14,128 bases of DNA from an uncultured Verrucomicrobiota bacterium (GTDB taxonomy: Bacteria; Verrucomicrobiota; Kiritimatiellia; RFP12; UBA1067), in assembly GCA_946628745.1 (NCBI GenBank), contig CAMOXA010000023.1:1-14128 (forward strand), written 5' to 3'. Shown piece after piece: positions 1 through 7,506 of the stretch. The translations under genes were made by a program, and so were the position numbers. The first letter of the stretch is position 1. Each line of letters begins with the position of its first letter. The notes under the pieces are model-generated. The model saw only the letters and a list, made by a program, of their open reading frames with translations, was not told the DNA's origin and did no database searches.

Positions 1-1
1 T

Positions 2-181
2 GGCACGACCAACTGGGCGGCGGACGTCGAGGCTGCCAAGGCGCTCGGCTGCACCCGGTTTGTGGAGTTCGGGCCGGGCAAGGTGCTCTCGGGGCTTGTC
101 AAGAAAATCGACGCGTCGCTGGAGACGGCGAACGTCGCCGATCTCGCTTCGCTTGAAGCGACGGTCGCGGCGCTGGGCTGA
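2..181 (+). CDS. fabD: Malonyl-CoA:ACP transacylase, C-terminal end (partial)
   Basis: These are the last 59 residues and the stop (TGA 179-181) of a gene that begins before the window. The motif FVEFGPGKVLSGLVKKID is the C-terminal signature of FabD, which moves the malonyl group from CoA to acyl carrier protein for fatty acid synthesis in the cytoplasm. The catalytic Ser and His lie upstream and cannot be seen. A hairpin terminator follows about 55 bases after the stop, so this gene probably ends its own operon, likely a fatty-acid synthesis cluster outside the window. A polyketide synthase acyltransferase domain could have a similar end, but the immediate stop after the domain fits a stand-alone FabD. 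Confidence 0.85.
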   Translation, partial: GTTNWAADVEAAKALGCTRFVEFGPGKVLSGLVKKIDASLETANVADLASLEATVAALG

Positions 182-237
182 ACGGGCGTGTCCGGTCGCG
201 ACGGGATTCGCGCCAGAAACTGAAAACGACAACAATG

Positions 238-268
238 CGGCCGGGACTTCACGTCCGCGGCCGTTTTT
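238..268 (+). terminator. Rho-independent terminator after fabD
   Basis: The arm CGGCCGGGAC (238-247), a TTCAC loop and GTCC-G-CGGCCG (253-263, one unpaired G) form a GC-rich hairpin followed directly by TTTTT (264-268). The T-tract runs straight into the TGATATAAT promoter of the next gene, so terminator and promoter share bases. Confidence 0.8.
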
Positions 269-283
269 GATATAATATGGCTA
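268..283 (+). promoter_or_regulatory. Extended -10 promoter for etfB operon
   Basis: TGATATAAT (268-276) is a perfect TATAAT with the TGn extension. A weak -35 candidate, TTCACG (248-253), lies 17 bases upstream inside the terminator loop. Normal spacing puts the transcription start at about A283, which is itself the A of an in-frame ATG. This is a prediction from consensus spacing, not mapped. Confidence 0.65.
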
Positions 284-1149
284 TGAAAGAAAACTGCAAA
301 GGCCGCGCTGGCGGCTACAACTGCGTAGTGTGCATCAAACAGGTGCCCGACACGAAGAAGGTGACCGGCGAGGCCATGAAGGCCGACGGCACGATCAACC
401 GTGCGGCTTTGCCCGCGATCTTCAACCCCGAAGACCGCAACGCCTTGGAGGCGGCGCTCTCGGTAAAGGAACGCTACGGCGGCACTGTCACGGCGATCGC
501 GATGGGGCTTCCCGCCGCGTGCGCGATCCTGCGCGAAGCGCTCATGTGCGGCGCGGACGCCGCATACCTCGTGACCGACCGCAAGGCGGCGGGCTCCGAC
601 ACGCTCGCGACGAGCTACATACTGTCGCAGGCCGTCAAAAAGTTCAATCCCGACCTCGTTTTCTGCGGACGCCAGGCTATTGACGGCGATACCGCCCAGA
701 CTGGTCCGCAGATTGCCGAGAAGCTGGATTTCGCGGCGATAACATACCTTGAGAAGCTCGACCTCGACGGCGACTTCGCGACGGCCGTTCGCGACATCGG
801 CACAGGCGTCGAGACCGACCGGGTCAAGCTGCCCGCGCTCTTCACAGTCACTGAAAAGTTCGGCGAACTAAGACCGTTCGACGTGCGCCGCGTCATGAAG
901 TACAAGAAGGCGAAGGCGCCCGTCGAAAACGGCGGAGCCGCCATGGAGGGCGACCTCGCCATCGGCCAGCTTTCGTGCGACGACATAGGGTGCGACCCGG
1001 AAAGGTGCGGCTTCGCCGGATCGCCCACGAATGTCAACAAGATAGTCTCGGTCGTTCTGGCCGGAGGAGACTACAAGGAAATCGCGCCGACTGACGAGGG
1101 TGTGAAAGCGCTCGTGGACGAACTGGCGGCCGACCACACAATCGGATAA
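283..1149 (+). CDS. etfB: Electron transfer flavoprotein, beta subunit
   Basis: The protein is EtfB, which with EtfA forms a soluble FAD/AMP-or-FAD heterodimer that accepts electrons from acyl-CoA dehydrogenases. The N-terminal strand and loop VVCIKQVPDT and the segment FCGRQAIDGDTAQTG (residues 127-141) are family hallmarks; the AIDGDTAQ form is common in ETFs of anaerobes, including flavin-bifurcating ones. Near the C-terminus a GSPT motif is preceded by three closely spaced Cys (within CDDIGCDPERCG), an uncommon detail. I chose ATG 283 because the predicted transcript starts there; an in-frame ATG at 277 touches the -10 box and would add two residues. Either start leaves an extension of about 13 residues before the first beta strand. 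A GTG at 328 would cut that strand. Length (288 aa) is slightly above the usual 250-270. etfA follows after 14 bases. Confidence 0.93.
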   Translation: MKENCKGRAGGYNCVVCIKQVPDTKKVTGEAMKADGTINRAALPAIFNPEDRNALEAALSVKERYGGTVTAIAMGLPAACAILREALMCGADAAYLVTDRKAAGSDTLATSYILSQAVKKFNPDLVFCGRQAIDGDTAQTGPQIAEKLDFAAITYLEKLDLDGDFATAVRDIGTGVETDRVKLPALFTVTEKFGELRPFDVRRVMKYKKAKAPVENGGAAMEGDLAIGQLSCDDIGCDPERCGFAGSPTNVNKIVSVVLAGGDYKEIAPTDEGVKALVDELAADHTIG

Positions 1150-1163
1150 AAGAAAGGCTTCTC

Positions 1164-2207
1164 ATGACTACAGACAGGACGAAGGGCGAAGTGTGGGGCT
1201 TCGCCGGACAGGAAGACGGCAGGCTGAGCGACGTGCCGCGCGAACTTCTCGGCAAGGGGCGCGAGCTCGCCGACAGGTTGGGCGTGAGCCTCGCGGCGGT
1301 TTTGATGGGCGACGGCGTCGAGGGACTCGCCCCGCTGCTTTTCGAGGCCGGCGCCGACAAGGTGCATCTGGTCGAGGACCCGGCGCTCAAAGTGTTCCGC
1401 GGCAAGGCGTACCGCCACGCCATGGTCGAGCTCATAAAGGAGTGTTCGCCGCAGATTGTCATATTCGGCGCCACGCACATGGGCAGAGACCTCGCGCCCG
1501 CGGTCGCTTCGGCGCTCAGGTGCGGGCTCACGGCGGACTGCACCGATTTGCAGATCGGCGACTACGCCGACAACAAGAAAAAGGGCGAAGACGGCTCGCC
1601 GACCATTGTCAAGAACGTCTTGCAGCAGATACGGCCCGCTTTCGGCGGCAATATCATAGCGACAATCGTCAATCCGTACAACTGGCCGCAGATGGCGACC
1701 GTCCGCGAAGGCGTGATGAAGCCTCTCGCGCCGCAGCCCGGGCGCACAGGCGAAATCGTCAGGCACGATTCGCGTCTCGCGGGCGTGGACATCCCCGTCG
1801 AGGTCGTCGAAATCGTCCGCCGCCATTCGACGGTGAATCTGAAGGGCTCGCGCATAATCGTCGCGGGAGGCGCCGGCGTGGGCTCTAAAGAGAACTTCAA
1901 GCTTCTCCACGAGCTCGCCGACGCGCTTGGCGGCGCCGTCGGCGGCAGCCGCGCCGCCGTCGACCTGGGCTATTGCGAACACGAGCGCCAGATCGGCCAG
2001 ACGGGCGTCACCGTGAGACCCGCGCTTTTCATAAGCTGTGGAATCTCGGGGGCGGTTCAGCACCTCGCCGGCATGCAGGATTCGGCCAAGATAATCGCGA
2101 TAAACACCGACAAGGACGCGCCGATATTCAAAGTCGCCCACTATGGCATCGTAGGCGACCTGAATGTCGTCATCCCCAAGCTCGTCAAGGCTATCAAGAA
2201 AGGTTAA
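1164..2207 (+). CDS. etfA: Electron transfer flavoprotein, alpha subunit
   Basis: This is the partner of EtfB (347 aa). The C-terminal FAD domain is clear: GQTGVTVRP at residues 278-286, then SCGISGAVQHLAGM from 291, then the motif INTDKDAPIF and a closing GDL segment. The central RPAFGGN and PQMATVREGVM motifs are typical of EtfA from anaerobes. No N-terminal ferredoxin domain is present, unlike CarE- or LctC-type subunits. A ribosome site AGAAAGG (1151-1157) sits six bases before ATG 1164, and the stop of etfB is 14 bases upstream, so the two are co-transcribed and made in equal amounts. The acyl-CoA dehydrogenase that begins five bases after this stop is the obvious electron donor or acceptor. 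Whether the complex bifurcates electrons cannot be decided from these motifs alone. Confidence 0.93.
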   Translation: MTTDRTKGEVWGFAGQEDGRLSDVPRELLGKGRELADRLGVSLAAVLMGDGVEGLAPLLFEAGADKVHLVEDPALKVFRGKAYRHAMVELIKECSPQIVIFGATHMGRDLAPAVASALRCGLTADCTDLQIGDYADNKKKGEDGSPTIVKNVLQQIRPAFGGNIIATIVNPYNWPQMATVREGVMKPLAPQPGRTGEIVRHDSRLAGVDIPVEVVEIVRRHSTVNLKGSRIIVAGGAGVGSKENFKLLHELADALGGAVGGSRAAVDLGYCEHERQIGQTGVTVRPALFISCGISGAVQHLAGMQDSAKIIAINTDKDAPIFKVAHYGIVGDLNVVIPKLVKAIKKG

Positions 2208-2211
2208 GGAC

Positions 2212-3957
2212 ATGAGCAATTTCTACAAGGACAACCCGGACATCGAGAAGACGCTCGACGCCGTCGATCTCACCGAGGTCGCCGGGCTGTGCGAGGAAGG
2301 CTTTCGCTTCGCCAAGGAGTACGATTTCGCGCCGGTGTCGGCCGAAGACGCCATCGACAACTACAAGCGCGCTCTCGAAGTGTGCGGCGACATAATCGGC
2401 AACCGGATAGCGCCGACCGCCGAAGAGACCGACAAGGTCGGCAACATCCTCAACGAGGACGGCTCGGTCACCTACGCCCCCGGCATCAAGCTCGCCGTCG
2501 AGCTCATGGGCCGGTCGAGGCTTTCGGGCTGCACGATACCGTACTATCTGGGCGGACTCAACATGCCGTGCACGATCCTGACGGCCTGCAACGACATCGT
2601 CTCGCGCGCGGACGCGTCGCTAATGAACATATTCGGCCTCCAGGGAATCGCCGAGACGATCAATGCTTTCGCGAGCGAAGAGCTGAAGAAGCAGTACGTG
2701 CCAAAACTGTGCGACGGGACATGGACCGGCGCGATGGTGCTCACAGAGCCCGACGCCGGCAGCGACCTGCAGAGCGTCAAGACGACAGCGCACCAGGACG
2801 AAAACGGCGTTTGGCGCGTGAACGGCGTCAAGCGCTTCATAACGAACGGATGCGGCGACGTCCTGCTGGTGCTCGCTCGCACCGAGCCGGAGTTCAGCGA
2901 CGGTCGCGGGCTCAGCTGCCTTCTCGTCGAGAAGTGCCCACAGGTCAAGGTGCGCCGTCTCGAGCACAAGCTCGGCATAAACGGCTCGCCGACATGCGAA
3001 CTCGTTTTCACCGACGCGCCGGCCAAACTAGTCGGACAGCGCAAGCGCGGTCTCATCACATATGTCATGGCGCTCATGAACGGCGCCCGCGTGGGAATCT
3101 CCGCTCAGGGAACAGGCATCGGCGAGGCGGCCTACCGCGCCGCGCGCGACTACGCCGCCGCGAGAAAGCAGTTCGGCGTGACGATCGACACGTTCCCGGC
3201 CTTGCGCGAACTGATGAGCGACATGTCCGTCGATCTTCAGGCGTCGAGAATCCTCGCCTACTATTCGTCGAAGTGCGTGGACCTCGAGAACGGGCTGACG
3301 AAGAAATTCGAGGCGCTCAAGGGCTCGCCCGAGGCGCAGGCCGTCCGCGCCCGCATGAAAAAGTACGCCGGTTTCAACAAGATGCTGACGCCGATGGCCA
3401 AATACTACGCGAGCGAAATGTCGATGCGCACTTCGAACGGCGCTGTCGCGGTCCTCGGCGGGTCCGGCTACATGAAGGACTATCCGGTCGAGCGCTACCT
3501 GAGAGACGCGCGCATCACGACGATATACGAGGGCACTTCGCAGCTCCAGGTCGTCGCGGCGATCGCAGGCGTCATGGCGGGGCTCTACCGCGAGGTCGTC
3601 GCTGACGCGCTCGAGGGCGTCCAGCTCACCGAGTCTCTAAAGGCGAAATACGGCGGCGTTCTCGCGCTCATGGAAAAACTCGACAAGGCGGTCGAATTCG
3701 TGAAGGGCCATCCGGACGGCAAGATGTACCACGACCTCCACGCGCGCAAGCTCGTGGACGCCGCAATCGGCGTCATAGTCGCCGCGCTCTTCATCCGCTT
3801 CGCGGCCAAATTCCCTGAGAAGGAAGCCGTGCTCGACTTCTGGTGCGAGACCAGATTCCCGACGCTCATCGGCGAGCTGGTCAAGGCCGAGAGCGGATAC
3901 ACCGGCCCGGTGGTGAAATTCGAGACGCTGGCGCCGGCGGTGACGCTTGCAGACTGA
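2212..3957 (+). CDS. Acyl-CoA dehydrogenase, long form with extra C-terminal domain
   Basis: A 581-residue flavoenzyme that oxidises (or, with a bifurcating ETF, reduces) the alpha-beta bond of an acyl-CoA. LTEPDAGSD (177-185) and WRVNGVKRFITNG (201-213) form the FAD-binding middle domain. Glu440 in TIYEGTSQLQ is the expected catalytic base. The usual family length is about 380; here roughly 120 residues follow the catalytic domain and resemble the C-terminal extension of the large (about 590 aa) subfamily that includes DmdC-like enzymes, so short-chain butyryl-CoA dehydrogenase is less likely. Chain-length preference is not readable. It lies five bases after etfA, with AAGGA just before ATG 2212 and GAAAGG further up, so EtfAB is its probable redox partner. 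Confidence 0.9.
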   Translation: MSNFYKDNPDIEKTLDAVDLTEVAGLCEEGFRFAKEYDFAPVSAEDAIDNYKRALEVCGDIIGNRIAPTAEETDKVGNILNEDGSVTYAPGIKLAVELMGRSRLSGCTIPYYLGGLNMPCTILTACNDIVSRADASLMNIFGLQGIAETINAFASEELKKQYVPKLCDGTWTGAMVLTEPDAGSDLQSVKTTAHQDENGVWRVNGVKRFITNGCGDVLLVLARTEPEFSDGRGLSCLLVEKCPQVKVRRLEHKLGINGSPTCELVFTDAPAKLVGQRKRGLITYVMALMNGARVGISAQGTGIGEAAYRAARDYAAARKQFGVTIDTFPALRELMSDMSVDLQASRILAYYSSKCVDLENGLTKKFEALKGSPEAQAVRARMKKYAGFNKMLTPMAKYYASEMSMRTSNGAVAVLGGSGYMKDYPVERYLRDARITTIYEGTSQLQVVAAIAGVMAGLYREVVADALEGVQLTESLKAKYGGVLALMEKLDKAVEFVKGHPDGKMYHDLHARKLVDAAIGVIVAALFIRFAAKFPEKEAVLDFWCETRFPTLIGELVKAESGYTGPVVKFETLAPAVTLAD

Positions 3958-3967
3958 GGCTTCGGGA

Positions 3968-4918
3968 ATGAAAGCGCACTCAGACGATTCGATCTCGCGC
4001 GAGGAGGCTCTGCGGCTTCTCGCGCCGGAGAACCGCGCAGAACTGCGCGAGCGGGCGCATGAGGCGACATTGCGCCATACGCCAAAGCGCTTCGACTTCT
4101 GCTCCATAATCAATGCGCGTTCCGGCGCGTGCGGCGAGGACTGCAAGTGGTGCGCCCAGGCGGCGTGCTGGAAAAGCGGCTGCGAGGTGCACGGCTGGGT
4201 CGGCACCGAGGCGTGCGTGCGCGCGGCGGTCGAAGCCGAAGCGAACGGAGCGGACAGAATCGGCATAGTAACGTCGGGCCGCACGCTTTCACCCGCCGCG
4301 GTGGACGAGGTCTGCGAGGCTCTGAAAGCCATGCGCGGCAAGACCCGCATCGGCCTTTGCGCTTCGCTTGGGCTTCTCACCGAGGGCGATCTGGCGAAAC
4401 TGAAGGCCGCGGGGCTTGAGCGCGTACACTGCAACATCGAAACGGCGCCGTCGCTCTTCCCGCGGCTTTGCACGACACATACTCAGGCCGACAAGATCGA
4501 TACGCTCAAAGCGGCCAAACGCCTCGGCCTGGAGATATGCTGCGGCGGGATAATCGGCATGGGCGAGACGGACGATCAGCTCGTCGAGTTCGCGTTCGCT
4601 CTAAAGGAAATTGCGCCAGATTCCATACCTGTCAACGTGCTGCATCCGATAGAAGGCACGCCGCTCGGCGGGCGCGGCATACTGGATCCGGAAAGGGTAG
4701 TGGACTCCGTCGCGCTGTTGCGGCTTGTCAATCCGTCCATTCCGCTACGCTTCGCGGGGGGGCGCCGCGACATGAGCGACGAGACGGCCGCGAAGTGCAT
4801 ATATGTCGGGATGTCCGCAGGAATCGCCGGACCGCTTCTAACCACTCCTGGCGCGGATTTCGACGACGACCGCGAACTCGCGGTGCGCGCCGGCTACGCG
4901 GTCGGCAGGCCTCGCTAG
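3968..4918 (+). CDS. bioB: Biotin synthase (radical SAM), variant cluster ligands
   Basis: BioB inserts sulfur into dethiobiotin to give biotin. The radical-SAM motif CGEDCKWC (Cys55, 59, 62) is intact, as are CASLG (Cys131), GGIIGMGET, the RFAGGR arginine (Arg261) and the LTTPG end. Aligned by eye with E. coli BioB, Cys131, Cys191 and Arg261 match the [2Fe-2S] ligands Cys128, Cys188 and Arg260, but the Cys97 position is Gly99 (DRIGIVTSGR against CIVASGR in Bacillus). Extra cysteines occur at 155, 168 and 192. The protein is short (316 aa against about 346). ATG 3968 is preceded by GAGG (3956-3959), which overlaps the dehydrogenase stop. No other biotin gene is in the window, so substrate supply is unknown; its place behind an ETF/dehydrogenase pair is unusual. 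Confidence 0.92.
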   Translation: MKAHSDDSISREEALRLLAPENRAELRERAHEATLRHTPKRFDFCSIINARSGACGEDCKWCAQAACWKSGCEVHGWVGTEACVRAAVEAEANGADRIGIVTSGRTLSPAAVDEVCEALKAMRGKTRIGLCASLGLLTEGDLAKLKAAGLERVHCNIETAPSLFPRLCTTHTQADKIDTLKAAKRLGLEICCGGIIGMGETDDQLVEFAFALKEIAPDSIPVNVLHPIEGTPLGGRGILDPERVVDSVALLRLVNPSIPLRFAGGRRDMSDETAAKCIYVGMSAGIAGPLLTTPGADFDDDRELAVRAGYAVGRPR

Positions 4919-4957
4919 GCGAAAGGCTCGCGGCTTTAGACGCAGGGGGGTACCGAT

Positions 4958-6184
4958 ATGACATCTTCAATATACATAGCAAAGTCGGTCTACGGCGGCG
5001 ATGGAATCGGCAGACTTGGCGACGGGCGCGTCGTGTTCGTGCCGGGCGCGTTCGCCGGCGAGCAGGTCAAGGCCGAGATCGTCGAAGAAAAAAAGAACTT
5101 CGTCCGGGCGCGCCTTGTCGAAATCGAAGACGCGAACCCGGAACGCACCGGCGCGGGCGCGCCGCCGATTCCAGGCATGGTGTACGCGAACATTTCGCCG
5201 AAGGGTGAATGCGCGGCGAAGGCCGCTCAGCTGGCCGAGTTCTTCGACCGCGCCAGGATACCCCTGGGCGAAAGCGGCGTGCCGGAGCAGCCGGTCGCAG
5301 GCGGCTCGCTCGCGGAATCTCTCAACTATCGCAACAAAGTCGTGTACCATTTCGCGAGATCCGGCGGCGGATGGGCCCTCGGCTACCGCACCGAGCCGGA
5401 GCACGAGATCGTGGACGTCGAGAACGATCCGCTCGCCGCGCCGGAGATAAACGCGAAACTCGCCGAAGTGCGCCGCAACACGTTCGCGCTGCTGACGCAG
5501 GGCGCGGACGCGGTAAGGCGGGCCGTCGAGCGCAAATCCAACGTGACGATACGCTGGACCAGACGTTCGGGAGTCGTCTGGTGGCTCGGCGACGCGCAGC
5601 CCGGCGTGGTGCTGAAAGAAAGCGCCTGCGGCAGGGCATTCGAAGTGCCTTCGGACGGCTTCTGGCAGGTCAACCCCGCCGTCGGCGACGCTCTCGTTAA
5701 ATCCGTTGCCGAGACCTACGCGCAATCCCCGACCGGGGCGATACTGGACCTGTACTGCGGCGTAGGGGTCCTGGGGCTGTCGTGCGCGGCGGCCGACGGC
5801 GGCCAGACGCCGCGGCTCACAGGCATCGAATCCGGCAGGCAGGCGGTTGAATTCGCGCGCCGCAACGCCGCGCTCCTGGGCGTGGAGTCCAGATTCTTCG
5901 CCGAGCAGGTCGGGCGCAGCCTGAACCGCATCAGAATCGACGACAAAACGACGGTCATAGTCGATCCGCCCCGCGGCGGCATGGAGCCGAACGTGCCGCG
6001 CTGGCTCGCCGCCTCCCGCGCGCCACGCGTGCTGTACGCCAGCTGCGACCCGGCGACGCTGATGCGCGACTTGCGAACGCTCAGCCGCGCATACGACGTC
6101 GAATCCGTCAGATGGTTCAACATGTTCCCGCGCACCGCGCGCTTTGAAACGCTGGTCGCCTTGAGAAGAAAACGGCAGGGATGA
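4958..6184 (+). CDS. TrmA/RlmD-family RNA (uracil-5-)-methyltransferase
   Basis: A 408-residue SAM-dependent enzyme that methylates uracil C5 in rRNA or tRNA. Residues 1-57 look like a TRAM RNA-binding domain. The SAM-binding loop is DLYCGVGVLG (from 264), followed by VDPPRGG (335-341), the nucleophile Cys363 in YASCDPATLMRDL and the general base Glu397 in PRTARFETLV. The cysteine set that binds a [4Fe-4S] cluster in RlmD and relatives is absent: the equivalent stretch after the TRAM domain has only one Cys (KGECAAKAAQL). Target base (RlmD U1939, RlmC U747 or TrmA U54) cannot be settled. A strong ribosome site AGGGGG (4944-4950) lies seven bases before ATG 4958. The gap to bioB is 39 bases; its stop overlaps miaB as ATGA. 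Confidence 0.88.
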   Translation: MTSSIYIAKSVYGGDGIGRLGDGRVVFVPGAFAGEQVKAEIVEEKKNFVRARLVEIEDANPERTGAGAPPIPGMVYANISPKGECAAKAAQLAEFFDRARIPLGESGVPEQPVAGGSLAESLNYRNKVVYHFARSGGGWALGYRTEPEHEIVDVENDPLAAPEINAKLAEVRRNTFALLTQGADAVRRAVERKSNVTIRWTRRSGVVWWLGDAQPGVVLKESACGRAFEVPSDGFWQVNPAVGDALVKSVAETYAQSPTGAILDLYCGVGVLGLSCAAADGGQTPRLTGIESGRQAVEFARRNAALLGVESRFFAEQVGRSLNRIRIDDKTTVIVDPPRGGMEPNVPRWLAASRAPRVLYASCDPATLMRDLRTLSRAYDVESVRWFNMFPRTARFETLVALRRKRQG

Positions 6185-7506
6185 AGTTTCTCGTCCATAC
6201 ATACGGCTGTCAGATGAACGTGCGCGACTCCGAAGCCGTCGAAGCGCTGATGCTCGCGGCCGGGCACGAGAAGGCGGCGTGCGAAGACGACGCCGAGATT
6301 GTTATCGTCAACAGCTGCACCGTCCGCCAGAAGGCTGAAGAAAAGGCGGTCGGCAAAGCCGGCAATCTGATAGCCGCGAAGAAAATAACCGGCATGATGG
6401 GGTGTGCGGTCAAGCGGCTTGGCGAGGGCATATTCGCGAAACTGCCCAAGCTGGATTTCGCCGTGGGCCCGCGCGCCCTCGGTATGATACCAAAAATCGT
6501 CGCGGACGGGAGGTTCCCGCGCCTGGAGCTTGGCGACGACATGATGTCCCGGGCGCTCGCCGCGCATGTGGAAGGGGGCTTCCAGGCGTTTGTCACGATT
6601 CTCGTCGGGTGCGACAACCGCTGCAGCTATTGCATCGTACCGGACGTTCGCGGCCACGAATACTCCAGACCCGCCCGCGAAATCGTCGCAGAGGTCCGCG
6701 CGCTGGCCGCACGGGGCGTTGCCGAGGTGTGCCTCCTTGGCCAGAGCGTCTTGCGCTACGGCGCGAGAAACGCCGCGTGGGACGACGCCGACGCGCCGAG
6801 TCCCGGCGGATACACCGAAGCGTTCCCGAGGCTTCTGGAGGCGCTCGCGTCGATTCCCGGCCTGAGACGCATCCGGTTCACGTCGGCGCACCCGAAGGGA
6901 TGCACTGACGAGTTGTTCAGGGCCTGCCGCGAGTTCCCTCAAGTCTGCCGCCATATGCATCTGCCGGTGCAATCAGGGAGCGACAGGATTCTTGCGGACA
7001 TGGGCCGCCGGTACACGCGCGCGGAGTATCTGGCCGCGGTGTCCAGGCTGCGCGAGTTCGATCCCGATTTCGCGATAACGACCGATGTCATCGTAGGCTA
7101 TCCAGGCGAGACCGAAGAGGATTTCGAGGCGACGCGCTCTCTCATGGAAGAGGCCGGCTTCGACAACTCGTTCGTCTTCAAGTATTCGCCGCGGCCCGGC
7201 ACGCGCAGCGCCGCGCGCGAGGACGACGTGCCGACGGCGGAAAAAGAGCGTCGCGACCAGGTGCTGCTCGCCGACCAGCAATCCCGCGGACTCAGGCGCA
7301 ACGAACGGCTCGTCGGCTCGGTAAGAGAGGTCCTCGCGGAGGGCCCGTCCAAGCGCAACAAGTCTCGCTGGTCGGGACGCGACTCGGGCAACAGAATCGT
7401 CGTATGGGATGTCGCGCAGGGCGACTGCCCGCCGCCTGGTTCGCCGGTCAAAGTCAGGATAACAGAGGCCCACGCGCAGATACTGGTGGGAGAAAGGGTC
7501 GAATGA
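6181..7506 (+). CDS. miaB: tRNA-2-methylthio-N6-dimethylallyladenosine synthase
   Basis: MiaB adds a methylthio group to the isopentenyl-adenosine at tRNA position 37. All three domains are visible. The N-terminal MTTase domain has cluster cysteines Cys10 (YGCQMN), Cys46 (NSCTVRQKAEEKA) and Cys75 (MMGC). The radical-SAM domain has CDNRCSYC (Cys144, 148, 151) followed by IVPDVRGHEYSRP. The C-terminal TRAM domain has SGRDSGNRIVVW. The NSCTVR...AEEKA and VRG.EYSRP signatures point to MiaB over RimO or MtaB. Length 441 aa is normal. It starts by ATGA overlap with the upstream methyltransferase and ends by ATGA overlap with rph, grouping three RNA-processing enzymes. miaA is not in the window. Confidence 0.94.
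   Translation: MKFLVHTYGCQMNVRDSEAVEALMLAAGHEKAACEDDAEIVIVNSCTVRQKAEEKAVGKAGNLIAAKKITGMMGCAVKRLGEGIFAKLPKLDFAVGPRALGMIPKIVADGRFPRLELGDDMMSRALAAHVEGGFQAFVTILVGCDNRCSYCIVPDVRGHEYSRPAREIVAEVRALAARGVAEVCLLGQSVLRYGARNAAWDDADAPSPGGYTEAFPRLLEALASIPGLRRIRFTSAHPKGCTDELFRACREFPQVCRHMHLPVQSGSDRILADMGRRYTRAEYLAAVSRLREFDPDFAITTDVIVGYPGETEEDFEATRSLMEEAGFDNSFVFKYSPRPGTRSAAREDDVPTAEKERRDQVLLADQQSRGLRRNERLVGSVREVLAEGPSKRNKSRWSGRDSGNRIVVWDVAQGDCPPPGSPVKVRITEAHAQILVGERVE

Noticed and set aside
182..237. Possible riboswitch or small RNA between fabD and etfB
   Set aside because: Only about 55 bases precede the terminator, with no conserved structure I can recognise; it is best seen as the fabD 3' untranslated region.
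1071..2219. Long open minus-strand frame opposite etfA (382 codons)
   Set aside because: It mirrors the codon positions of a clear EtfA; high GC keeps the antisense frame open. The translation shows no family motif.
3947..3967. TTG start for bioB seven codons upstream
   Set aside because: ATG 3968 has GAGG at good spacing, and the extra residues would overlap the end of the dehydrogenase without family support.
4967..6202. Long open minus-strand frame opposite the RNA methyltransferase (411 codons)
   Set aside because: It is a low-complexity, Arg/Ala-rich shadow of a gene with intact catalytic motifs on the plus strand.
5716..6972. Minus-strand frame of 418 codons across the methyltransferase-miaB junction
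   Set aside because: It spans two well-supported plus-strand genes and has no recognisable domain.
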